NCBI RefSeq assembly: GCF_003751445.1 | Contig: NZ_RJUU01000002.1 | Location: 248,001 to 312,000, forward strand | Direction: 5' to 3' | From: Streptomyces sp. 840.1 | Lineage (GTDB): Bacteria > Actinomycetota > Actinomycetes > Streptomycetales > Streptomycetaceae | Length of the DNA stretch: 64,000 bases | Part shown: in pieces, positions 1-8,300 of the stretch | Position numbering within the stretch: the stretch's first letter is position 1 | How the letters are laid out: each line of letters begins with the position of its first letter | Notes under the pieces: generated by a model | What the model was told of the DNA's origin: nothing | The model's database searches: none | Seen by the model: the letters and a program-made list of their open reading frames with translations, nothing else | Made by a program: the position numbers and the translations under genes

Positions 1-138
1 TGGGAGGAGTTGGAGATTCCGTACGGACACGGTCTGGACGCCTGGCTCGTCGAGTTCGGTCCGGACGTGGTCGTGCGGGAACCTGCGGATCTGCGGGCCG
101 ACGTGGTGGACCGGCTGCGCGCCGTGGCCAAGGACTGA
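1..138 (+). CDS. pafB: WYL-domain regulator PafB, C-terminal end (partial)
   Basis: The window opens inside a reading frame whose last 45 residues end in AVAKD and stop at 136-138. The tail (a short acidic stretch with VVREPADLRADVVDRLRAV) looks like the C-terminal extension of a WYL-domain regulator, where the phrase on 'no coefficient, leave or penalty' is typically a helix after the WCX domain. It lies 13 bp before a complete WYL gene, as expected for the first gene of the pafB-pafC pair. In mycobacteria PafBC is a heterodimeric activator of the RecA-independent DNA-damage response. Identity is inferred mainly from position, because the WYL and HTH domains lie outside the window. Confidence 0.75.
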   Translation, partial: WEELEIPYGHGLDAWLVEFGPDVVVREPADLRADVVDRLRAVAKD

Positions 139-151
139 GGGGACCGTATTC

Positions 152-1108
152 ATGGCCACGAACGCCATCGACCAGACCCGCCGGATGCTCTCGCTGGTGA
201 CGTATCTGCGTGAGCGCCCCGGCGCGCACGTCCAGGACGTCGCGCGGGCCTTCGGGATCACCGAGGACGAGCTCATCTCGGACCTCGACGTCCTGCCGAT
301 GTGCGGGACCAGCTTCCGCGGCGGCGATCTGCTGGACATCGACACCGACGGCGACCGGATCTGGTGGCACAACCCGGACGACGTCGCGGAGCCGCTCCGG
401 CTCGCCGCCGACGAGGCGACCGCCCTGCTGGTCGCCGCCCGCGCCGTCGCGACGCTGCCCGGACTGCGGGAGAGCGACCGGCAGGCACTGCTGCGCGCGA
501 CCGCCAAGCTGGAGGCCGCCGCCGGTGAGGTGGGGGCGGCGAGCTCCCGGCTCTCGGTCACCTTCGAGTCCGAGGGCGGCGTCTTCGCGGACGTGGACCG
601 GGCGATCTCCGAGCGGCGCCGGCTTTGGCTGCGCTACTACTCGCCCGCGCGCGACGAGCTGACCGAGCGCGAGGTGGACCCGATCCGCCTCTTCGCCGTC
701 GGGCACACCTATATGGAGGCCTGGTGCCGCTCCTCCGAGGACCGGCGCACCTTCCGCCTCGACCGGGTCGCGGAGATCCGGCTGCTCGACGAGCCGGCCG
801 CGCCGCCCGAGCTGGAGCTGCGGGATCTGTCGGAGGGGCTGGTCCAGCCCGCCGCCGGGGATCCGGAGGTCGTGGTGGAGGTCGGCCCCGGCGGGCGCTG
901 GGTCGCCGAGTACTACCCGCACGACAGCGCCCACGAGCTGCCCGACGGCGGTCTGCGGATCACCCTGCGGACGCCCGACCCGGCCTCGCTGCGCCGTCTC
1001 GCGCTCCGGCTCGGCCGGGAGGGGCGCATCGTCTCGCCGCCGGAGCTGGCCGAGAGCGCGCGGCGCGCGGCACGGGCGGCGCTCACCGCCTACGACGGCC
1101 CGGCCTGA
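152..1108 (+). CDS. pafC: WYL-domain transcriptional regulator PafC
   Basis: This is a 318-residue protein with an N-terminal helix-turn-helix (about residues 8-60, beginning with RRMLSLVTYLRERPG), a central WYL domain (about 145-215, with the sequence RRLWLRYYSPARDE in place of the canonical W-Y-L run) and a C-terminal WCX region (about 235-310). The partner PafB ends 13 bp upstream. In actinobacteria the PafB-PafC pair activates DNA-damage genes, and the WYL domain is thought to sense a nucleic-acid signal. The gene was originally named for its linkage to the proteasome accessory factor locus. The ATG at 152 follows GAGGGGA and gives the standard family length. Confidence 0.9.
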   Translation: MATNAIDQTRRMLSLVTYLRERPGAHVQDVARAFGITEDELISDLDVLPMCGTSFRGGDLLDIDTDGDRIWWHNPDDVAEPLRLAADEATALLVAARAVATLPGLRESDRQALLRATAKLEAAAGEVGAASSRLSVTFESEGGVFADVDRAISERRRLWLRYYSPARDELTEREVDPIRLFAVGHTYMEAWCRSSEDRRTFRLDRVAEIRLLDEPAAPPELELRDLSEGLVQPAAGDPEVVVEVGPGGRWVAEYYPHDSAHELPDGGLRITLRTPDPASLRRLALRLGREGRIVSPPELAESARRAARAALTAYDGPA

Positions 1109-1126
1109 GGGGAGGGCGCAGGAGAT

Positions 1127-1405
1127 ATGAGCAAGCTGTCCGCGGTGTCGGATGTCTCGTCCGTCGCGACCGTTCTCGTTCCCGAGTCCGTACGGTTCAG
1201 GGCCGCCTGTCCGGACTGCCGCGCGCGGTTCGAGCTGGCGGCCGGCGCCATCCGGCTCGCGATCGGTGCCACCAGCCGGACGACGTTCTACTCCTTCACC
1301 TGCCCCGGGTGCGACGCCGCCGTCCGCAGACCTGCGGGGGACCGGATAGTCGAGCTCCTCACCGACGGCGGCGTACGGACGCTGCGCCTGCACACCGGCT
1401 CGTAG
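1127..1405 (+). CDS. Small zinc-ribbon-like protein of unknown function
   Basis: This 92-residue protein has two CxxC knuckles, CPDC (about residue 28) and CPGC (about residue 60), spaced as in a treble-clef or rubredoxin-like zinc ribbon, with short beta-rich segments around them. There is no signal peptide or membrane segment. The ATG has AGGAG eight bases upstream, and the gene starts 18 bp after pafC, so it is probably co-transcribed. Metal binding is inferred from the four cysteines only, and no specific function can be assigned. It may bind nucleic acid or act as a structural zinc module. Confidence 0.75.
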   Translation: MSKLSAVSDVSSVATVLVPESVRFRAACPDCRARFELAAGAIRLAIGATSRTTFYSFTCPGCDAAVRRPAGDRIVELLTDGGVRTLRLHTGS

Positions 1406-1488
1406 GAACCGGACCCCACCAGCCCTCGGACAGCCGGATCACACCGGTCTGTCCGGACCCGGACACGAGACACATCGAGGCTCTGCGC

Positions 1489-1686
1489 ATGTTCTGGCCC
1501 ATGCTCGCCATCGCCCTGGGGTTCCTCGGCATCGCCGTCCTGGGCGTGCTGGCCATCAGGGTGTTCATCGAGGCCCAGCGCCTCGGCCACCAGGTGACCC
1601 TTACCACGGAGCGCATCAACCGGGCCGCCGAGGATCTGGAGCAAGCGGCCACCGATCTCGCGGCCACGGGTGAAACCCTGAGGTAG
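1489..1686 (+). CDS. Small single-pass membrane protein
   Basis: This 65-residue protein has a strong N-terminal transmembrane helix (about residues 3-24, MLAIALGFLGIAVLGVLAI) followed by an amphipathic, probably coiled helix rich in Glu, Gln and Ala. The ATG has GAGG at a suitable distance (1477-1480). It sits between the zinc-ribbon gene and tatA, a position where a small gene of this sort is common in Streptomyces. The topology (short outside N-terminus, cytoplasmic helix) recalls TatA-like or DUF948-like proteins, but it lacks the TatA Phe-Gly hinge, so a Tat role is speculative. Confidence 0.6.
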   Translation: MFWPMLAIALGFLGIAVLGVLAIRVFIEAQRLGHQVTLTTERINRAAEDLEQAATDLAATGETLR

Positions 1687-1932
1687 GGGGCCTGTTCGAT
1701 CGGGGCGGGCGCGGCCTCCTGTTTCTCAGTTCAGGGGGGTACGCTGCTGGTGGCGGCCCAGGCAGGGAGGTGCTGGCCGCTATTCAAAGTATGCACGGGC
1801 ATTGCCTCGCGTTTACTCCTGCGGGTTACGATCGCTCCCAGCGAATAGGTCGGACGAGTGTCCGATCCAGGGCAGTCCGACCCAAGGGCAGCGAGCCCAC
1901 CTCCAGCCGCCTCAGCGAGAAGGAAGCACATC

Positions 1933-2220
1933 ATGGGCAATCTGAAGCCTCTCGAGATCGTTCTGATCATCGCTGTCGTTCTCCTGTTGTTCGGTGCCAA
2001 GAAGCTTCCTGACATGGCCCGTTCGCTGGGCAAGTCGGCCCGCATCCTCAAGAGCGAGGCCAAGGCCATGAAGAAGGACGACGAGCCGGCGACCACGACG
2101 GACGCCGCCGCCGACCAGGCTGCCCAGCAGCCGGCCGCCGCGCGCACGATCCAGGCTTCCCCCGGCGATGTCACGAGCTCCCGCCCCGTGAGTGAAGCGA
2201 AGCCCACCACCCAGAGCTGA
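1933..2220 (+). CDS. tatA: Sec-independent translocase subunit TatA
   Basis: This 95-residue protein is the pore-forming TatA component that exports folded twin-arginine proteins. It shows a short N-terminus, one transmembrane helix (about residues 8-21, [13 protein letters not shown]), the diagnostic FG-x-KKLPD hinge ([16 protein letters not shown]), an amphipathic helix, and a disordered polar tail. The tail is longer than the core, which is common in actinobacteria. A clear AAGGAAG precedes the ATG. tatC follows 49 bp later. A hairpin in the 245-bp upstream region (TCGGAC/GTCCGA, 1850-1865) may lie in the leader. The window also encodes a probable Tat substrate (59372-60649). Confidence 0.95.
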   Translation: MGNLKPLEIVLIIAVVLLLFGAKKLPDMARSLGKSARILKSEAKAMKKDDEPATTTDAAADQAAQQPAAARTIQASPGDVTSSRPVSEAKPTTQS

Positions 2221-2269
2221 CGGCTGACGGATTTCTCCGGCAGCTGCCGCACGAGACGAGGGAAGTGGG

Positions 2270-3235
2270 TTGCTCAAGTCTGCCCGCAAGCAGGAGAAGG
2301 ACGGCGAGGGGCGGATGTCTCTCGCTGATCACCTGCGTGAGTTGCGTAACCGACTGCTGATCGCGGTCGTGGCGGTCATCGTGATCACGTCGGTCACGGC
2401 CTTTTTCTACAAGGACCTGATCGACTTCCTGATCCGTCCCATCCTGGAGTCGGTCGGCTGCACCAACGGCCGGAAGGTCCAGGAGAACGGCCGCCCGTGC
2501 GCCGAGATGACGGTGAACGGTCTGGTCGCACCGTTCTCCATCGCCCTCAAGGTCTCGCTCATGGCGGGCGTGGTGCTCTCCACCCCCGTCTGGCTCTACC
2601 AGCTGTGGGCGTTCCTCGCCCCGGGTCTCCACAAGCACGAGAAGAAGTACGCACTGAGCTTCGTCGGCGCGGGTGTGCCGCTGTTCCTCGTGGGTGCCGC
2701 GCTCGCGTACAAGCTGATGCCGCAGACGGCCGCGGTCCTGCTCGAATTCACCCCCGAGAACACGACGAACCTGCTGCCCGTCGACGACTACCTCAACATC
2801 GTCACGCGTATGGTGATCGTCTTCGGTCTCGCCTTCGAGCTGCCGCTCCTGCTCGTCCTGCTGAACTTCACCGGAGTGCTCACGGCCAAGCGGCTCGCGG
2901 GCTGGTGGCGCGGCATGGTCATGGGCATCACGATCTTCGCCGCTGTCGCCACGCCCACCGGTGACCCGCTGACGATGATCACGCTCGCAGCGCCGATCGT
3001 GGTCCTCTACTTCCTCGCACTGGGTATCTGCCTGGCCAACGACCGGCGCAGGCGACGGAGCAACCCCGACGCCGAGCTGGACGACGACGAGGCCTCGGAG
3101 CTCGACCTCACCCCCGAGGACATCGGCGACATGGAGAACGTGTCGGCGTCACGGCCCTCGCTGCCCGAGCAGGCGGACGGGGAACGGGACGGCGGACGAT
3201 CGACCCGGTCGAACGGTTACGACGACATCACCTGA
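2270..3235 (+). CDS. tatC: Twin-arginine translocase subunit TatC
   Basis: This 321-residue polytopic protein carries the TatC hallmark near its N-terminus (SLADHLRELRNRLL) and six predicted transmembrane helices through about residue 260, followed by an acidic cytoplasmic tail. TatC recognises the twin-arginine motif of substrates and recruits TatA. The start is TTG at 2270, with GGGAAGTGGG immediately upstream. Starting at the internal ATG (MSLADHL) would remove a short basic leader that is conserved in Streptomyces TatC as I recall it. It is followed by the lipid kinase gene 18 bp later, so tatA-tatC-kinase-helY form one probable operon. Confidence 0.95.
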   Translation: MLKSARKQEKDGEGRMSLADHLRELRNRLLIAVVAVIVITSVTAFFYKDLIDFLIRPILESVGCTNGRKVQENGRPCAEMTVNGLVAPFSIALKVSLMAGVVLSTPVWLYQLWAFLAPGLHKHEKKYALSFVGAGVPLFLVGAALAYKLMPQTAAVLLEFTPENTTNLLPVDDYLNIVTRMVIVFGLAFELPLLLVLLNFTGVLTAKRLAGWWRGMVMGITIFAAVATPTGDPLTMITLAAPIVVLYFLALGICLANDRRRRRSNPDAELDDDEASELDLTPEDIGDMENVSASRPSLPEQADGERDGGRSTRSNGYDDIT

Positions 3236-3253
3236 CCTTGTAAGGTCCCCCGG

Positions 3254-4174
3254 GTGACCAGCGAGATCACTCTCTTCGTCAATCCCACCGCAGGACGCGG
3301 CCGGGGCGCGCACGCCGCGCAGCCGGCCGCTTCCGCGTTGCGGGACGCCGGGTTCTCCGTCCGTACGGTCCTCGGTGAGGACGCCGACGACGCGTTGCGG
3401 CGGGCCCGCGAGGCCGTGGCCGGGGGGACCGGCGCGCTGGTCGCCGTCGGCGGGGACGGGATGATGTCGCTGGCCCTGCAGGCAGTGGCCGGCACCCGGA
3501 CCCCGCTCGGCGTCGTCGCCGTCGGCACCGGGAACGACTTCGCCCGCGCCCTGGGCCTGCCGGTACGCGACCCGGCCGCGGCCGGGCGACTGGCCGCCGA
3601 GGCGCTCAAGGGCAGCGCCGTCCGCGAGATCGACCTCGGCCGGGTCGGTGACCGGTGGTTCGGGTCCGTGCTCGCCTCGGGCTTCGACTCCCGGGTCAAC
3701 GACCGGGGTAACCGGATGCGCTGGCCCGGCGGCCGGTTCAAGTACGACCTGGCGATCCTCGCCGAACTCGCCGCGTTCCGGCCCATCGCCTACCGCATGA
3801 GCCTGGACGGCGGCCCGGTCAGGGAGATCGCGGCGACCCTCATAGCCGTCGGCAACGGATCCACGTACGGCGGCGGCATGCGGATCTGCGCGGACGCCGT
3901 CATGGACGACGGCCTCTTCGACGTGACGGTGGTCGGCGACTGCAGCCGGACCACGCTCCTCAAGGTGTTCCCCCGGGTCTACAAGGGGACGCATCTCAGC
4001 CACCCCGTCGTCACCACGCACCGGGTCTCCTCCATCTCCCTCGAAGCGGTCGGCGTCACCGCGTACGCGGACGGCGAGCCGCTCGGCGCGCTGCCGCTGA
4101 CCGCCACCTCGGTGCCGGGCGCGGTCCGGGTGCTCGGGGCGGCTTCTCCGGCCGGTTCTGCCACGGTGAACTAA
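3254..4174 (+). CDS. Diacylglycerol kinase-family lipid kinase (YegS/DgkB type)
   Basis: This 306-residue soluble kinase has the DAGK catalytic domain. It opens with a phosphate-binding beta strand, FVNPTAGRGRG (residues 8-18), and has the nucleotide motif GGDGMMSLAL and the GTGNDFARALGLP segment. It phosphorylates diacylglycerol or a related lipid with ATP at the membrane face, feeding phosphatidic acid back to phospholipid synthesis. The GTG start at 3254 is 18 bp after tatC. The true substrate cannot be read from sequence, and sphingosine- or NAD-kinase-like activity is excluded only by family resemblance. Confidence 0.9.
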   Translation: MTSEITLFVNPTAGRGRGAHAAQPAASALRDAGFSVRTVLGEDADDALRRAREAVAGGTGALVAVGGDGMMSLALQAVAGTRTPLGVVAVGTGNDFARALGLPVRDPAAAGRLAAEALKGSAVREIDLGRVGDRWFGSVLASGFDSRVNDRGNRMRWPGGRFKYDLAILAELAAFRPIAYRMSLDGGPVREIAATLIAVGNGSTYGGGMRICADAVMDDGLFDVTVVGDCSRTTLLKVFPRVYKGTHLSHPVVTTHRVSSISLEAVGVTAYADGEPLGALPLTATSVPGAVRVLGAASPAGSATVN

Positions 4175-4209
4175 AGATCGCGTCACTGTCGGAGGCGGCG
4201 GGTAGGCTC

Positions 4210-7053
4210 GTGGACAAGATGACAGAGGACCTCTCACCAGCTGAGCGATACCAGGCTTCCCGGATCCGAGCCGCCGAGCAGGCGACCGCGCTCGGGCCGT
4301 TCCGCGAGATGTACGAGTTCGAGCTGGACCCCTATCAGATCGAGGCCTGCACGGCGCTGGAGGCCGGCAAGGGCGTGCTCGTCGCCGCCCCGACCGGCTC
4401 GGGCAAGACGATCGTCGGTGAGTTCGCCGTGCACCTCGCCCTGGAGCAGGGCCGCAAGTGCTTCTACACCACACCGATCAAGGCCCTCTCCAACCAGAAG
4501 TTCGCCGACCTGGTCAAGCGCTACGGCGCGGACAAGGTGGGCCTGCTCACCGGCGACAACAGCGTCAACGCCGATGCCCCGGTGGTCGTCATGACCACCG
4601 AGGTGCTGCGGAACATGCTGTACGCGGGCTCCCAGGCCCTGAGCGGCCTCGGCTACGTGGTGATGGACGAGGTGCACTACCTCTCCGACCGCTTCCGGGG
4701 CGCGGTGTGGGAGGAAGTGATCATCCACCTGCCCGAATCCGTGACACTGGTGTCACTGTCGGCGACGGTGTCCAACGCCGAGGAGTTCGGCGACTGGCTG
4801 GACACCGTGCGCGGCGACACCGCCGTGATCGTCTCCGAGCACCGCCCCGTGCCGCTGTGGCAGCACGTGCTGGCCGGACGCCGGATGTACGACCTCTTCG
4901 AGGAGGAGAGCGACCACGGCGGCCGGGGCGTCGGACGCCGTGAGGTCAACCCCGACCTCGTCAGGCTCGCCCGCATGGAGAACCAGCGCGGGTACAACCC
5001 GCGCGAGCGCCGCCGCGGGAAGATGGTGCGCGAGGCGGACCGCGAGCGGGAGCGGCGCCAGCGCAGCCGGATCTGGACGCCGTCGAGGCCGGAGGTCATC
5101 GACCGGCTGGACGCCGAGGGTCTGCTGCCCGCCATCACGTTCATCTTCAGCAGGGCCGGCTGCGAGGCCTCCGTGCAGCAGTGCCTGCAGGCCGGGCTCC
5201 GGCTCAACAACGAGGACAAGCGCCGGCTCGTACGGGAGATCGTCGAGGCGCGCACCGCCTCCATCCCCACCGAGGACCTCCATGTCCTCGGCTACTACGA
5301 ATGGCTCGAAGGCCTGGAGCGGGGCATCGCCGCGCACCACGCCGGGATGCTGCCGACCTTCAAGGAGGTCGTCGAGGAACTGTTCGTGCGCGGGCTCGTC
5401 AAGGCGGTCTTCGCGACCGAGACGCTCGCCCTCGGCATCAACATGCCCGCGCGCTCCGTCGTCCTGGAGAAGCTCGTCAAGTGGAACGGCGAGCAGCACG
5501 CCGACATCACCCCCGGCGAGTACACCCAGCTGACCGGCCGGGCGGGGCGGCGCGGGATCGACGTCGAGGGTCATGCGGTGGTGCTCTGGCAGCGCGGCAT
5601 GGACCCGGGCGCGCTCGCCGGACTCGCGGGTACGCGCACGTATCCGCTGCGCTCCAGCTTCCGGCCGTCCTACAACATGGCCGTGAACCTGGTGCAGCAG
5701 TTCGGCAGGCACCGCTCCCGCGAACTGCTGGAGACCTCCTTCGCCCAGTTCCAGGCGGACCGGTCGGTCGTCGGGATCTCCCGCCAGGTCCAGAAGAACG
5801 AGGAGGGTCTGGAGGGCTACAAGGAGGGAATGACCTGCCACCTCGGTGACTTCGAGGAGTACGCGCGGCTCCGCCGCGACCTCAAGGACCGGGAGACGGA
5901 GCTCGCCAAGCACGGAGCGTCGCAGCGGCGGGCCGCCGCGGCGGCGTCCCTGGAGAAGCTCAAGCCCGGCGATGTCATCCATGTGCCGACCGGCAAGTTC
6001 GCCGGACTGGCACTGGTCCTGGACCCCGGACTGCCCGCAGGGCGGACCAACGGGCACGGCCACCGGGGCATGGAGTACCACGACGGGCCGAGGCCGTTGG
6101 TGTTGACGGCCGAACGGCAGGTCAAGCGGCTCGCCTCGATCGACTTCCCGGTGCCGGTGGAGGCGCTGGAGCGGATGCGCGTGCCGAAGTCGTTCAACCC
6201 GCGCTCGCCGCAGTCGCGCCGCGATCTGGCCTCCGCGCTGCGCACCAAGGCGGGGCACATCGTGCCGGAGCGGCACCGCAAGGAGCGCTCGGGCGCAGCC
6301 GACGACCGGGAGATCGCCCGCTACCGGGCCGAGTTGCGCGCGCACCCCTGCCACGGGTGCGACGAGCGCGAGGACCACGCGCGGTGGGCCGAGCGCTACC
6401 ACCGGCTGCAGCGCGACACCCAGCAGCTGGAGCGCCGCATCGAGGGGCGCACCAACACGATCGCCCGCACCTTCGACCGGATCGTCGCGCTGCTCACCGA
6501 GCTCGACTACCTGCGCGGCAGCGAGGTCACCGAGCACGGGAAGCGGCTCGCCCGCCTCTACGGCGAGCTGGACCTGCTGGCGAGCGAGTGCCTGCGCGCC
6601 GGTGTGTGGGAGGGGCTGAACCCCGCCGAACTCGCCGCGTGCGTCTCGGCGCTGGTGTACGAGGCCCGGCAGTCCGACGACGCGGTGGCGCCCAAGCTGC
6701 CGTCCGGACCGGCGAAGACCGCGATGGGCGAAATGGTCCGGATCTGGGGGCGGCTGGATGCCCTGGAGGAGGACTTCAAGATCAACCAGGCGGAGGGGGT
6801 CGGACAGCGCGAACCCGACCTCGGCTTCGCCTGGGCGGTGTACATGTGGGCGTCCGGCCGGACGCTGGACGAGGTGCTGCGCGAGGCGGAGATGCCGGCG
6901 GGGGACTTCGTGCGCTGGTGCAAGCAGGTGATCGACGTGCTGGGGCAGGTGGCCGCCGCGGCGCCGCGCGAAGGCAGTTCGGTGGGGCGGAACGCACGGA
7001 AGGCGGTCGACGAGGTGCTGCGCGGAGTGGTGGCCTACAGCTCTGTGGGGTGA
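4210..7053 (+). CDS. helY: Ski2/HelY-family DExH-box ATP-dependent RNA helicase
   Basis: This 947-residue helicase has Walker A APTGSGKT (about residue 60), the DEVH box (VVMDEVHYLSDRFRG), motif III SLSATVSNAEEFGDWL, and motif VI QLTGRAGRRGID. An arginine-rich insertion lies between the RecA domains. The last 180 residues or so match a DSHCT-type helical domain (LYGELDLLASECLRAG, AMGEMVRIWGRLDALEEDFKI). Members of this actinobacterial clade unwind RNA and resemble Ski2/Mtr4. The GTG at 4210 overlaps nothing and follows the kinase gene by 35 bp. Its 3' end overlaps the convergent amidase remnant by 19 bp. Confidence 0.93.
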   Translation: MDKMTEDLSPAERYQASRIRAAEQATALGPFREMYEFELDPYQIEACTALEAGKGVLVAAPTGSGKTIVGEFAVHLALEQGRKCFYTTPIKALSNQKFADLVKRYGADKVGLLTGDNSVNADAPVVVMTTEVLRNMLYAGSQALSGLGYVVMDEVHYLSDRFRGAVWEEVIIHLPESVTLVSLSATVSNAEEFGDWLDTVRGDTAVIVSEHRPVPLWQHVLAGRRMYDLFEEESDHGGRGVGRREVNPDLVRLARMENQRGYNPRERRRGKMVREADRERERRQRSRIWTPSRPEVIDRLDAEGLLPAITFIFSRAGCEASVQQCLQAGLRLNNEDKRRLVREIVEARTASIPTEDLHVLGYYEWLEGLERGIAAHHAGMLPTFKEVVEELFVRGLVKAVFATETLALGINMPARSVVLEKLVKWNGEQHADITPGEYTQLTGRAGRRGIDVEGHAVVLWQRGMDPGALAGLAGTRTYPLRSSFRPSYNMAVNLVQQFGRHRSRELLETSFAQFQADRSVVGISRQVQKNEEGLEGYKEGMTCHLGDFEEYARLRRDLKDRETELAKHGASQRRAAAAASLEKLKPGDVIHVPTGKFAGLALVLDPGLPAGRTNGHGHRGMEYHDGPRPLVLTAERQVKRLASIDFPVPVEALERMRVPKSFNPRSPQSRRDLASALRTKAGHIVPERHRKERSGAADDREIARYRAELRAHPCHGCDEREDHARWAERYHRLQRDTQQLERRIEGRTNTIARTFDRIVALLTELDYLRGSEVTEHGKRLARLYGELDLLASECLRAGVWEGLNPAELAACVSALVYEARQSDDAVAPKLPSGPAKTAMGEMVRIWGRLDALEEDFKINQAEGVGQREPDLGFAWAVYMWASGRTLDEVLREAEMPAGDFVRWCKQVIDVLGQVAAAAPREGSSVGRNARKAVDEVLRGVVAYSSVG

Positions 7054-7967
7054 TGCCGGGGCCGGTGGCTGCCCCCGGCGGCCGAGGCTGCGGCTCTGTA
7101 CGCGCGCCAGCCGCCGTGTTCCGTGATGTCCGTCGCCCCGTGCACGGCGTACGGCTCGCAGAGGAAGCCGGTGGCCGCCGTGCCGTCCGCGAGGTCCACC
7201 CGGCCCAGGGCCATCGGGTGGGGGAGGGCGGCCGCCAGGACGCCGAGGCCCTCGGCGGGGAGTTCCCAGATCTCCGTTTCGACGGCGGCGCCCCCCGTGT
7301 CCGCGCGTACCAGGCCAGGCTTGGGCGGGGTCGTCGCCAGGGCGTGCAGCCGGTAGGCGGCGGCTGTCGTCGTCGTACGGACCAGCCGGGCGCCCACTGC
7401 CAGGAGCTGGAGGTTGAGCGGTTCGCCGGTCAAGTGCGCGCCCACCACGGCCAGATGGGCGGGCGGGGTCAGCAGGTCCGCGATCCGGGGCAGCCGTTCG
7501 TCCGTGCCGGTCGGGCCCACCAGCATCACGCCGAACGGCAGCCCCGCCACCTCGCCCGCGGGGACGGCCACCGCGCACAGCCCGAACAGGTTGGTCGAGT
7601 TGGTGAACCGGCCGAGGCGGGCGTTCGCCCCCGGCGGGTCGGCCGCGACGTCGGCGAGGCTGGGGTGACCGGGGGCCGTGGGGAGCAGCAGCGCGTCCGC
7701 GTCGCCGAGTGCGGCCACGGCCGCGGTGCGCAGTGCGGCCAGCCGGTCCAGGTCCGCGAACAGTTGGTGTGCCGGGATGTCCCGTGCGGCGCCGATGACG
7801 GCCGCCACCGTCGGGTCGAGGTCAGGGGAGCCGCCGTCGACGAACGCGCCCACCGCCGTATAGCGCTCCGCGACGAACGCCCCCTCGTACAGCATCGCGG
7901 CCGCCCGGGTGAACGGGGTCAGGTCGACGGGCCGCAGCACGGCGCCCGCCGCGCGCAGCCGGTCCGC
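7035..7967 (-). pseudogene. 5'-truncated allophanate hydrolase (amidase C-half plus C-terminal domain)
   Basis: Reading on - from about 7967, the frame matches only the second half of an AtzF-type allophanate hydrolase. It covers the amidase tail (LYEGAFVAERYTAVGAF, FTNSTNLFGLCAVAVPAG) and the small C-terminal domain (LNLQLLAVGARLV, GFLCEPYAVHGATDITEHGGWRAY). The N-terminal half with the Ser-cisSer-Lys triad is absent: the open frame runs on to 8189 but that part looks like non-coding read-through. Allophanate hydrolase makes ammonia and CO2 in urea breakdown, and this copy cannot do so. The stop lies within the last codons of helY. A functional stand-alone C-domain protein is possible but no good start is seen. 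Confidence 0.65.
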
Positions 7968-8149
7968 CGTCGAGGCGGGCGGGGCGCTGACCGGGGACGA
8001 GGCGGCACTGCGCACCGGTCTGGTCTTCGGGCTCATCGAGGGCGTGATCCTGGTCCACCTGTCGGGTCCCGAGCGGCCCGTGGAGGCGTTCGCGGCGGCC
8101 GAGGCAGACGCTGCACTGCGGATCGTCGGGGTCACGTGGACTGCTGGGG

Positions 8150-8275
8150 GCATCGGTGCCATCGGGGGTGCGGGTACCGCCGGGGTCACGGGGACGGCCG
8201 GGGCGCCGCCCGCGTAAGCCCGACGGGGACGGCCGGGGTTACGGGGGCGCCGCCCACGTGACCCCGGCCACGGCT
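8150..8275. repeat. Imperfect GC-rich direct repeats
   Basis: Between the amidase remnant and the FG-GAP gene the sequence repeats the units GGGGACGGCCGGGG and GGCGCCGCCC, each with GCGT or ACGT after it, about 40 bp apart (8190-8219 and 8226-8262). These are preceded by glycine-alanine-like runs of GGGG(T/C)(G/C). No convincing gene is visible here. The block sits just where the allophanate hydrolase lost its 5' half, so it could mark the deletion junction. Confidence 0.45.
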
Positions 8276-8300
8276 CACCCCCGTGCGCGCGAGCCCGGCG

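Noticed and set aside
625..1686. A long + frame across pafC and the small gene after it
   Set aside because: Most of it is out of frame with pafC and arginine-rich; only its last 65 codons form a real small membrane protein.
4753..7578. A 941-codon open frame on - opposite helY
   Set aside because: It is antisense to a helicase with all motifs, has repetitive Arg/Gly/Pro-rich content and no family motif. It arises from GC-rich codon bias.
7909..8217. A + frame with good codon usage next to the allophanate hydrolase remnant
   Set aside because: It is antisense to the amidase tail, ends in low-complexity Gly/Ala/Thr, and has no ribosome binding site. It is noted as ambiguous in the findings but not called a gene.
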